64,000 nucleotides of DNA from a candidate division LCP-89 bacterium B3_LCP. GTDB taxonomy: Bacteria; Electryoneota; B3-LCP. This document shows, in pieces, positions 26,960 through 34,069 of the stretch (position 1 is its first letter; every line of letters begins with the position of its first letter). The notes beneath the pieces were generated by a model. The model was not told the DNA's origin. It did not search any database and worked only from the letters and a program-made list of their open reading frames with translations. Made by a program: the position numbers and the translations under genes. The stretch lies in assembly GCA_005223185.1 (NCBI GenBank), contig NJBN01000004.1:124001-188000 (forward strand), given 5' to 3'.

Positions 26960-26990
26960 CTGTCAGATTCTGGACAAGCCAGAATGACAG
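26960..26990. repeat. Palindromic repeat, family B
   Basis: CTGTCAGATTCTGG, five bases, CCAGAATGACAG: a nearly perfect inverted repeat in the gap between the two genes of cassette copy 2, in the same position as the doublet in copy 1. Confidence 0.75.
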
Positions 26991-27025
26991 TTTAAGTAAA
27001 CTCAAAACTAAGAGAGGAGTTTATC

Positions 27026-28924
27026 ATGGAAAAGAAGAAAGCAAGTAAATTGGCCGCCTTCGGGCTGGCGGGTGTTTTCGGTATTCTGCTACTCTTCGGG
27101 ACGCTTTCAAGCAGTGATTTTACCAGGGGATTATACTGTCCCCCTGATAAGAACAACTTCACTACATCCAACTGGCAGACTTTCGATTCTCTAAACCAGA
27201 ACTTAGCCTGGAACTATCGTGGTGCTTTCAATACCAGCACATATCCTAATTTGGATGATTATCTGGAAAAATTTGACCAATATGGTATTGAATCCATACT
27301 ACACAAAGGGCAGTGGAACGGCACTACAACCTATCCCTACTGGGTGGAGTATTACTCCTGTGCTCAATACCACCAGTTTGAAGTAACCTGGGATTCTGTA
27401 GAAGCCAAAGAACAGCTTGAAGTGGATGGATCCTCATTCTATTTCTTCGAAAAAGGGGAAGGTGAAGAGAATCCAATCAATTCAGGATTCTGGTATGTAA
27501 CACCCTCTTCTGACGATGCTGACATAATCCTTTCCGGTCCCCGTGATCCCTGCGACGTACACCGTTACTGCTTCGGTGATCCTTCATATTCATGGCCCGT
27601 GTATTTTGGCTATGAAGATACAACTCGTTACTACATGCACCGGATAAATGCGCGCGCGGACTGGGATGCAGGTCTGGATACCAACACTACCGTGTTCAAA
27701 GTGTACCTGTATTACCACGATACCGATGCCATCTTCTTCTTAAAGGATTCCCTGATAGTGCAGGTGCGAGATTTCGATCAACCGCTTACTTTTCAACTGT
27801 TTGACTTCACTGCGGGCATAAACGCGGATGATGATTGCCATGGAATACGCTACGACATTTACTGGCCTGATTCTGTGGATCTGTGGATAGATTGGGTGGA
27901 ATATATGGATATGGACAGAGGGTACTACCTGTTTGTTAACGAAACTTCACAAGACACCATCCTGGATAAAATTATAAACGAATGCGATAGCCTGAAAAAT
28001 GAATATGACGTGATTGCAGGTTGGAAACAGTCGGATGAGCCGGTGAGGTCGACGTTTTGGGCGCACGGTGTTGTTAATGATGCTCTTGTTGCTGAAGGTT
28101 TGGGAGACGCCCGTACACCTTTCAGGCATTTAGGCAACCACCGTCGTTACGATAGCTTCGTCTACTATGGCAAACCTCCCATATTGGATTTTGACGTATA
28201 TCCTTTCGAATATGGAAATGACGTTGGTGACCAGGATGAACTCGATTATCTTGCTGAAGAACTGGAGGCTGGCTACCAAGCTGCTCAATTTGATTCAATT
28301 GATTTTCAACTAACTGGGCAAGCACATAGTCAGAGAAATAAATACTTCATCTGGACTCATCGGGATCCTGAACCTTCTGAAATCTACGCAGAAGGCTACA
28401 TGGCATTAGCACGTGGTGCTAAGGGAATTACATACTACAAATATCCTTCAGGTTGGAATAGCGATACCCTTTTGTACACAAGTAAAGGTTTGGTAGATAG
28501 GTTTTATAATCATGATCAGGAACCTTATGCCTCAAAATGGCAAGCCGTCCATGACATATTCGCTCAGTTGGATGAAATAGGTGATGAGCTTATGGATATG
28601 GAGAGGGATACGGCGTTTTGTGCTGAATACGTGAGCGAAAACGCTTATCAATCGCCTGTAACTGGTGTCTTCTTCGAGGATGACGATGACGATTACATCG
28701 AAGTGGGGCAGTTCCACAATGCCAGCAGCGATACGTTTCTGATCCTGGTCAACCGCCGCACGGACTATGACCGGCATATAACCGTAGAGACCAACCTGGT
28801 TGGCAACTACGCCTTGCGGGACATCTACACACAGGAGAAGTTCATCTCTTCCAGCGGCGACTTCGAATGGATACCGTTTGATTCGGGGGAAGGTAGGGTG
28901 TTTTGTGTGGAATACCTAAATTAG
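27026..28924 (+). CDS. Exported protein with putative glycoside-hydrolase-like barrel
   Basis: A 632-residue protein with an N-terminal signal or anchor (LAAFGLAGVFGILLLFG). The first 250 residues are rich in aromatic and acidic residues and look like beta-sandwich material. From about 290 it has features of glycosidase barrels: WPDSVDLWIDWVEYMD, then the acid-type motif KQSDEPVRS, and AEGYMALARGAKGITYYKYP, which is close to the late barrel strands of GH42-like or related enzymes. The last 90 residues look like a small beta domain (FLILVNRRTDYDRHI). No sorting domain is present. AGAGGAG lies upstream of the ATG. The glycosidase idea is inference from short motifs; catalytic residues are not proven. 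Confidence 0.65.
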   Translation: MEKKKASKLAAFGLAGVFGILLLFGTLSSSDFTRGLYCPPDKNNFTTSNWQTFDSLNQNLAWNYRGAFNTSTYPNLDDYLEKFDQYGIESILHKGQWNGTTTYPYWVEYYSCAQYHQFEVTWDSVEAKEQLEVDGSSFYFFEKGEGEENPINSGFWYVTPSSDDADIILSGPRDPCDVHRYCFGDPSYSWPVYFGYEDTTRYYMHRINARADWDAGLDTNTTVFKVYLYYHDTDAIFFLKDSLIVQVRDFDQPLTFQLFDFTAGINADDDCHGIRYDIYWPDSVDLWIDWVEYMDMDRGYYLFVNETSQDTILDKIINECDSLKNEYDVIAGWKQSDEPVRSTFWAHGVVNDALVAEGLGDARTPFRHLGNHRRYDSFVYYGKPPILDFDVYPFEYGNDVGDQDELDYLAEELEAGYQAAQFDSIDFQLTGQAHSQRNKYFIWTHRDPEPSEIYAEGYMALARGAKGITYYKYPSGWNSDTLLYTSKGLVDRFYNHDQEPYASKWQAVHDIFAQLDEIGDELMDMERDTAFCAEYVSENAYQSPVTGVFFEDDDDDYIEVGQFHNASSDTFLILVNRRTDYDRHITVETNLVGNYALRDIYTQEKFISSSGDFEWIPFDSGEGRVFCVEYLN

Positions 28925-29125
28925 TCCCTCCGCTAGTCTCCTCCCTTCTATCCCAAATATCCCCAATACATAATCACACTTCATTTACTTCATCAATAGG
29001 AATACTTGTACAGTTTTTTGACATACCTCTGTATGCCGTCAAATTCTCTGATAAAACGCTTGAACTGAGCCGCACCTGTTCATAATTTGATGTTGCTACG
29101 ATATGTTATTAATCAGGTTGCTGAT

Positions 29126-30538
29126 ATGACGATACCAAATCCTTCACCGCATTTACTAATAGCTGACGATGACCCCGAAGTATTAACGCTCCTAAGCGAT
29201 ATATTCGACGGTAATGGCTATCAGGCAACTTCCGTTCGCTGGGGAAATGCCGCTTACAAAACCTTAAGAGCAGAACAGGTGGATCTCCTTTTGACCGATC
29301 TGAAAATGCCCGACCTGGACGGTTTCAAGCTACTGGAATTGATGCAAAAGGAGCAGCCCGAACTGCCGGTATTGGTTATCACAGGGTCTAAATCCACGCA
29401 AGATGCGGTGCGTGCCATCAAGCAAGGCGCCATAGACTACGTAGAAAAGCCCTTTAATGTGGATAATCTGCTGGTAACCGTTCAGAATGCTCTGGAAGTG
29501 GGCAGGCTGAGGAAAGAAAGCCGCCTGCTGGCAGAGGAATTGGCAAAACCCTACCGCTTCGAAAATATCGTCGGCGAAGATGAGCGCATGCTGGGGATCT
29601 ATGACTTGGTGCAGGACGTTGCCGGAACCAATACGTCTGCACTGATTATAGGCGAAAGTGGCACTGGAAAGGAGCTTATTGCTCAGGCGATTCATTACAA
29701 CAGTTCCCGCAACCGCCGTCCTCTGGTTAAGGTAAACTGCGTGACGCTGTCTGAGTCGCTGTTGGAAAGCGAACTTTTCGGTCATGAAAAGGGAGCTTTC
29801 ACCGGCGCTATCGGGACGAAGAAGGGGCTTTTTGAAATTGCCGATGGCGGGACGCTGTTTTTAGATGAAATCGGCGAGATGTCGCTATCGACTCAGGTGA
29901 AATTGCTGCAATTTCTTCAGGACAACACTTTCCGCAGGGTGGGTGGAACTCAAGACTTGAACGTCGACGTGCGTGTGATCGCGGCCACCAACCGCGATCT
30001 GAAGAAGATGGTCGATGAGGGTACTTACCGGGAGGATCTGTATTACCGGTTACACGTCTTCCCTATACAGATGCCGCCGCTACGTGAACGAGGAGGCGAC
30101 ATTTCCAAATTAGCCCGCTTTTTTGTGCAAAAGTTCAGTCAGGAGATGGGAAAGAGGATACAGGGGTTCAAGCCGGATGCCATGAGACTACTGGAAGCTC
30201 ACGCCTGGCCCGGTAACGTGAGGGAATTGGAAAACGCCATAGAACGAGCGGTAGTCCTCTGTAAGGCTGAATGGGTTGACGAAAAGATACTGGCATTTCT
30301 GGATCCGGAGGATTCTACCCTTACATTTGGCAGCAACTTTCACATTCCCAGAACGGACGGACCTCTTCAGGAACAGGTAGATGCTTTTGAGAAGTCAGTA
30401 TTGGAAGATGTCTTAAGCGAATGCAACGGCAACCGCAGTCAAGCGGCGCGCAAACTCGCCATTAACAGGACTACGCTGTTAGCGAAGATAAAGAAGTACA
30501 ATTTGGGTGATGAGGTTCCGGAATTGTGTGAGGTGTAG
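29126..30538 (+). CDS. Sigma-54-dependent response regulator (NtrC type)
   Basis: A 470-residue regulator with three domains: a receiver (residues 8-120) with the phospho-acceptor Asp in DLLLTDLKMPDLDG, an AAA+ sigma-54 activation domain with Walker A GESGTGKE and the sigma-54 contact loop GAFTGA, and a Fis-type helix-turn-helix at the end (NGNRSQAARKLAINRTTL). It activates genes read by sigma-54 polymerase when phosphorylated. The ATG at 29126 fits the usual start just before the receiver; an upstream TTG/ATG at 29087-29090 is possible. No sensor kinase is adjacent, so its partner is unknown. A repeat-rich gap and a terminator follow. Confidence 0.94.
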   Translation: MTIPNPSPHLLIADDDPEVLTLLSDIFDGNGYQATSVRWGNAAYKTLRAEQVDLLLTDLKMPDLDGFKLLELMQKEQPELPVLVITGSKSTQDAVRAIKQGAIDYVEKPFNVDNLLVTVQNALEVGRLRKESRLLAEELAKPYRFENIVGEDERMLGIYDLVQDVAGTNTSALIIGESGTGKELIAQAIHYNSSRNRRPLVKVNCVTLSESLLESELFGHEKGAFTGAIGTKKGLFEIADGGTLFLDEIGEMSLSTQVKLLQFLQDNTFRRVGGTQDLNVDVRVIAATNRDLKKMVDEGTYREDLYYRLHVFPIQMPPLRERGGDISKLARFFVQKFSQEMGKRIQGFKPDAMRLLEAHAWPGNVRELENAIERAVVLCKAEWVDEKILAFLDPEDSTLTFGSNFHIPRTDGPLQEQVDAFEKSVLEDVLSECNGNRSQAARKLAINRTTLLAKIKKYNLGDEVPELCEV

Positions 30539-30633
30539 TAGGGGGAGAAAATAAAGAACATGCTTCATCTCGCCTGCGGCGATCCAGAAGCATGCCACCC
30601 ATCGAGTAATGAGGAGTGTGTCGCCCAAACATC

Positions 30634-30685
30634 GCCCGGGAATGAATTCCCGGGCTAATTTAATGCTGTCCCGCTGAAGCGGGAC
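30634..30685. repeat. Two-hairpin repeat module (inverted relative to 6579-6630)
   Basis: The palindrome GCCCGGGAATGAATTCCCGG.. (30634-30655), a 12-base AT-rich spacer and GTCCCGCTGAAGCGGGAC (30668-30685). The spacer TAATTTAATGCT matches TATTTTTATGCT of the other copy. Confidence 0.75.
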
Positions 30686-30734
30686 GCTCTTTTCGTCCGT
30701 CGGTTGATGGATGAGATCATACAGAACAATTATT

Positions 30735-30765
30735 AACCCAACCGCGAGAGGTCGGGTTTTTTGTT
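30735..30765 (+). terminator. Rho-independent terminator
   Basis: AACCC-A-ACC pairs with GGT-C-GGGTT around the loop GCGAGA, followed by a run of T. It is followed at once by the promoter of the SGNH hydrolase gene. Confidence 0.75.
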
Positions 30766-30782
30766 TGTCTTCCAAACCCCAC

Positions 30783-30811
30783 TTGACAATCACCGGTTTA
30801 TTTTGTATATT
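30783..30811 (+). promoter_or_regulatory. Promoter of the SGNH hydrolase gene
   Basis: TTGACA (30783-30788), 17 bases, TATATT (30806-30811). Expected start near 30818 with AAGGAAAG before the ATG at 30840. Confidence 0.75.
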
Positions 30812-30839
30812 GTATATTCATTGTTTATAAGGAAAGACC

Positions 30840-31886
30840 ATGAGAAAATCAATTCTGCTTTTAGTTGCTCTTTTTCTACTTGTTGGTGCTAATGCTGTAA
30901 ACGCCCAGGATGACACCCTGAGGGTTCTTTTTCTTGGTAACAGCTATACCGGTTCGAATAATCTTCCTCGTTTGTTAATCGATCTTTCGCAATCCGGTGG
31001 GAGAACCGTCCATACAGAAGCCGTCACTCCGGGAGGTTATTGGCTGGAAGACCATTCCTCCTTTACCCCTTCACTTACCCAAATATCCCTGGGCACCTGG
31101 GATTACGTAGTCCTGCAGGAACAGAGTCAGGTACCGACCATCGATTATTACCGCTACAACAGCATGTATCCTTCTGCTGAATATCTGGATACTTTGATCA
31201 AATCTTGTGGTAATGATCGCACCACTTTCTTCATGACCTGGGGCAGGAAATACGGCGGCCAACAGTCTATAGGTGCTTATTCAAGCCCCGTTTTCAGCGA
31301 TTTTTTCCACATGCAGGATTCACTGAGTTCCGCTTATACCCAGATCGCTGATGAACTTTCAGCAGAATTATCCCCTGTCGGAAATGCCTGGGCTACGGCA
31401 TTAACATTGGATCCGGAAGTGGACTTATGGCAGCCGGACAACAGCCATCCCACGTTGAAAGGATCGTATCTAGCTGCATGCGTATTTTATATCACCTTTT
31501 TCGATATAAGCCCGGTGGGATTGTCTTACACAGCTGGTCTAAGTATAGAAGACGCACTTTTCCTGCAAAATGCCGCCGCCAGGACAATGAACGTAAATCA
31601 CTATAAACCAACACCGCAAATTGATTCATTCCTACAATGTCAAACTTATCCTAATCCATTCAATTCTTCCACTGTAATAAAATTCACTACACCGACCGCA
31701 GGAATCTTGAACATCACCGTGTATAACACTCAAGGGCGATTGATCTGCACTCCATTCGATGGATGGCGGGATTCAGGCGCACATGAAATAGCTTTTGATG
31801 CTGAGAAACTTACTTCGGGAATCTATTTCTATCGACTGCGATTTGGAGAATCTCACTTTACGAGCAAGATAACACTGATTAAGTAA
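30840..31886 (+). CDS. Secreted SGNH-fold hydrolase with T9SS sorting domain
   Basis: A 348-residue exported esterase-like protein. Signal peptide 1-22 (ending NAVNAQ). The SGNH fold is shown by the nucleophile Ser35 in LFLGNSYTGSNN, the YVVLQEQSQ strand and Asp200/His203 in PDNSHPTLKGSY. The arrangement is close to DUF4886-type hydrolases. The last 75 residues are a type IX sorting domain (TYPNPFNSSTVIKF to SGIYFYRLRFG). Substrate unknown; family members cleave acyl or carbohydrate esters. It has its own promoter and terminator and so is probably a single-gene unit. Confidence 0.85.
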   Translation: MRKSILLLVALFLLVGANAVNAQDDTLRVLFLGNSYTGSNNLPRLLIDLSQSGGRTVHTEAVTPGGYWLEDHSSFTPSLTQISLGTWDYVVLQEQSQVPTIDYYRYNSMYPSAEYLDTLIKSCGNDRTTFFMTWGRKYGGQQSIGAYSSPVFSDFFHMQDSLSSAYTQIADELSAELSPVGNAWATALTLDPEVDLWQPDNSHPTLKGSYLAACVFYITFFDISPVGLSYTAGLSIEDALFLQNAAARTMNVNHYKPTPQIDSFLQCQTYPNPFNSSTVIKFTTPTAGILNITVYNTQGRLICTPFDGWRDSGAHEIAFDAEKLTSGIYFYRLRFGESHFTSKITLIK

Positions 31887-31934
31887 GCTGAAAATCTCAT
31901 AAAAAGTCATCTTTTGCTTAATACTGCCTGATGG

Positions 31935-31968
31935 GGTCTGGTTCGTTGAAGCGAGCCAAGACCTGACA
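31935..31968. repeat. Decayed family A palindrome
   Basis: GGTCTGG...CCAAGACCTGAC keeps the right arm of family A but the left arm has changed. It lies between the SGNH gene and its terminator. Confidence 0.45.
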
Positions 31969-31981
31969 TAAGGACAAGGAC

Positions 31982-32006
31982 CCAACCGCGAGAGGTTGGA
32001 TTTTTT
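31982..32006 (+). terminator. Rho-independent terminator
   Basis: CCAACC, loop GCGAGA, GGTTGG, then A and six T. The loop is the same as in the terminator at 30735. Confidence 0.75.
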
Positions 32007-32063
32007 ATTGTGAGTTATTTACCATGCCACATAAATTATTTTAAATAAAACATAAAAAATTCC

Positions 32064-32092
32064 TTGACTCTCGTAAATTTAAGTTGTATATT
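32064..32092 (+). promoter_or_regulatory. Promoter of the XRE regulator gene (predicted leaderless)
   Basis: TTGACT (32064-32069), 17 bases, TATATT (32087-32092). A start 7 bases after the -10 falls on the A of the ATG at 32099, and no ribosome site exists between. Confidence 0.75.
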
Positions 32093-32098
32093 ATCACC

Positions 32099-32311
32099 AT
32101 GGCGATAGAAGTGAGATTAGACCTGATGCTGGTGAAGAGGAAGATGAGGCTGAATGACCTCGCGGAAAAGGTCGGTATTTCAGTCACTAATCTCTCTTTA
32201 CTTAAAACCGGGAAAGTGAAAGGGATCCGCTTCAGCACTCTGGAGGCGATTTGCAGAGTACTGGAGTGTCAACCGGGTGATATACTTGAGTACGTTCCAG
32301 ATTATATATAA
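32099..32311 (+). CDS. Small XRE-family (Cro/C1-type) transcriptional regulator
   Basis: A 70-residue helix-turn-helix protein: LDLMLVKRKMRLNDLAEKVG, then ITNLS-like SVTNLSLLKTGKVKGIRFS and LECQPGDILEYVP. This is the compact YozG-like form of the XRE family, consisting of little more than the DNA-binding domain. The ATG at 32099 is chosen over 32084 because the promoter -10 box covers the earlier codons. In many bacteria such regulators sit beside a small membrane protein (often DUF2975), and here a membrane-protein gene follows after 14 bases. Probably regulates its own unit; this is inference. Confidence 0.9.
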   Translation: MAIEVRLDLMLVKRKMRLNDLAEKVGISVTNLSLLKTGKVKGIRFSTLEAICRVLECQPGDILEYVPDYI

Positions 32312-32325
32312 TAAGGAGTAGAATC

Positions 32326-32967
32326 ATGAACGTGAAGGAGCTTCATTCAATGGAGGCAATAGATATGAGCGAGAACAGATTCCAATTGGCAGGATATCTG
32401 GCTATAGCCAATGCATTCCTGTTTCCCCTGTCATTCGTCATTGCAATCGTTCAGGGGATCTTAACTGGGGTGAGATTCGGCTATCAAGGTCCGATATATG
32501 GACCGTCCGACCTGGTAATGCTGGTCTTTACCGCGTTCGGGATATACATTCTGCTCCGCTTCAAATTGTACCTGCATGAGCATTATAACTATTCCGGAAT
32601 TGACAGCCTCATACACGCCAGTATCTGGTGGGGTGTTCTGCTTCAAATAGGGTCACTAATCCTGCGGGGAATGATTTTGTTAGGGTGGCCGGATTCGGAG
32701 CTCTTCGGAAGAATTGGAATGGTTGTATTCATGTCCATCTCTATGCTGACAATCGGTGTAATTGACATCATGATAGCGGTCAAATTAATGAAGATCAAGG
32801 ATACGCTCAGTGATATGATGAAAGTATTCCTCTACATTACACTGGTTGCTGGTATCTGTGAAGTGAGCATACTGTTGGTTCCTATTTCCCTGATCTTAAT
32901 ACCAGTAACCAATGTGGTGTTAGCGATGATCTTTCTGCGGGAGAAGCACGAGGTGGAGTTCGTGTAG
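32326..32967 (+). CDS. Five-helix membrane protein of unknown function, paired with XRE regulator
   Basis: A 213-residue integral membrane protein. Hydrophobic segments lie at about 22-46, 60-80, 93-115, 125-150 and 163-200. AGGAG lies 7 bases before the ATG, 14 bases after the regulator stop. The gene order resembles YozG-like regulator plus DUF2975 pairs, but the sequence is longer and I cannot place it in that family with certainty. Transport or stress function cannot be read. Together with the XRE gene it probably forms a two-gene unit. Confidence 0.7.
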   Translation: MNVKELHSMEAIDMSENRFQLAGYLAIANAFLFPLSFVIAIVQGILTGVRFGYQGPIYGPSDLVMLVFTAFGIYILLRFKLYLHEHYNYSGIDSLIHASIWWGVLLQIGSLILRGMILLGWPDSELFGRIGMVVFMSISMLTIGVIDIMIAVKLMKIKDTLSDMMKVFLYITLVAGICEVSILLVPISLILIPVTNVVLAMIFLREKHEVEFV

Positions 32968-33009
32968 GATTAAATTTTCTACTCAATCAATCAAACACAG
33001 AGGTTTCTT

Positions 33010-33192
33010 ATGATCACCACTGAGAAAAAAGAAGATATAACACCAATCTGCCCGCATTGTAAAAAGGAGCTCAACAAAATCTTTTTCCAGGAGCTTAAAT
33101 ATGATTGGGGAAAACGGTACCTGCACTTCTGTCCTGAATGCAGAGCGTGCTTAGGTGTGTCTCATAGAAAAGGCCCTATGTTTGGTATGTAG
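33010..33192 (+). CDS. Small zinc-ribbon-like protein
   Basis: A 60-residue protein with two cysteine knuckles: CPHC (14 and 17) and CPEC plus another Cys (41, 44 and 47), spaced as in a zinc ribbon. The stretch between is basic and aromatic (KYDWGKRYLHF). AGAGG lies upstream of the ATG. It probably binds one zinc ion; no partner is evident. It is located between the membrane protein and the isomerase gene, all on the plus strand. Confidence 0.65.
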   Translation: MITTEKKEDITPICPHCKKELNKIFFQELKYDWGKRYLHFCPECRACLGVSHRKGPMFGM

Positions 33193-33243
33193 CCGAACGG
33201 ACTGAACCATACGCGATACTGGGCATGATATAAGGAGTAATAT

Positions 33244-34041
33244 ATGGACAGCACCAAACCTGATCTTGTTCTTTCCAGGATAGAAAATCAGGTCGGCTAT
33301 ATCTCTCTAAACCGACCGGAAGCTTATAATGCCTTCAATTTAGACCTTGCCAACCAGTTTCTTCGGGTTCTGGAAGAGTTCGATGGAGATGATAATGTGC
33401 GGGTGATCGTTCTGAAAGGCGAAGGAAAGGTCTTTTCCGCCGGTGGTGATATCAGGGAGATGTTGGGATACGTGCAGGATGGCACTGACAGAGCGGCATA
33501 TTTCAGGGCGCCATTAGCAGCTTTCGGCAAGATGGTGATGGCGCTGCGCCGGAGTCCCAAACCGACCATAGCCGCCGTTCATGGAGCAGTGGCGGGCTTC
33601 GCCTTCAACTTAGTGTTGGGTTGTGATATGATATTGGCGGAAGAGAAAACCCGTTTTTCACAGGCATTCATCAGAGTCGGTCTTTCGCCGGACGGAGGAG
33701 GAACCTGGTTTCTGCCGCGCCTGGTCGGTTATGCACGAGCGTGCGAATTAGCCATGTTGCCGACAGAGATAGATGCGGCGAAAGCACTGGATTGGGGCTT
33801 GATAAACTGGACTGTCCCAGAAGATTCCTTTGAAGAGAAACTTGGGGAGATAACCGCTGCATTAGTGAACAGTCCTAAAGAGGCAATTCGCAGAACGAAA
33901 TCGTTGCTCAACAGCAGTTACGATCATAGCTTAGAAGAACACATTGAAATTGAGCGGTTAGCTCAGGTGGAAAATGCTGCGCATGATGATTTCGAGGAGG
34001 GTTTGACGGCGTTTGTGGAGAAGAGAAAGCCGGATTTTTAG
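33244..34041 (+). CDS. PaaG-like enoyl-CoA isomerase (crotonase superfamily)
   Basis: A 265-residue crotonase-fold enzyme. The CoA/oxyanion motif SAGGDI is at 65-70. The two glutamates needed by enoyl-CoA hydratase are absent: their positions read Asn122 (AFNLVLG) and Phe142 (SQAFIRVG). Instead FSQAFIRVGLSPDGGGTW carries an Asp (150) at the place of the catalytic Asp of PaaG, and FLPRLVG follows as in that family. PaaG-type enzymes isomerise double bonds or the epoxide ring of acyl-CoAs. A delta3-delta2 enoyl-CoA isomerase role is therefore more likely than hydratase. No phenylacetate genes are nearby. AAGGAG precedes the ATG. Confidence 0.85.
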   Translation: MDSTKPDLVLSRIENQVGYISLNRPEAYNAFNLDLANQFLRVLEEFDGDDNVRVIVLKGEGKVFSAGGDIREMLGYVQDGTDRAAYFRAPLAAFGKMVMALRRSPKPTIAAVHGAVAGFAFNLVLGCDMILAEEKTRFSQAFIRVGLSPDGGGTWFLPRLVGYARACELAMLPTEIDAAKALDWGLINWTVPEDSFEEKLGEITAALVNSPKEAIRRTKSLLNSSYDHSLEEHIEIERLAQVENAAHDDFEEGLTAFVEKRKPDF

Positions 34042-34069
34042 AATTTAGAATGTAGAATTATTTCAGTAT

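Larger units (their letters stand above)
22420..28924 (+). repeat. Tandem duplication of a two-gene cassette
   Basis: Two units follow one another: FG-GAP protein plus MEKK-type exported protein (22461-25326) and the same pair again (25389-28924). The leaders match (AAGGAGCCCAACCATG versus AAGGAGCCAAACCATG), the first 15 codons of each pair are near identical in meaning, and both inter-gene gaps carry the phrase TTAGCAGTTAGC and a family B palindrome. The proteins have diverged, so the duplication is not recent. Unit 1 lacks the last third of its second gene. Confidence 0.85.
30539..30839. other. Intergenic gap with repeats, terminator and promoter
   Basis: The gap holds an inverted repeat around ATGCTTC...GAAGCAT (about 30560-30595), the phrase CCAGAAGCATGCCACCCAT shared with 6667-6685, the two-hairpin module (30634-30685), a terminator (30735-30765) and the promoter of the next gene (30783-30811). 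No open frame is supported. Confidence 0.7.

Noticed and set aside
28903-29085. Short frame after the glycosidase-like gene
   Set aside because: It overlaps the end of that gene, lacks a ribosome site and has no conserved features.
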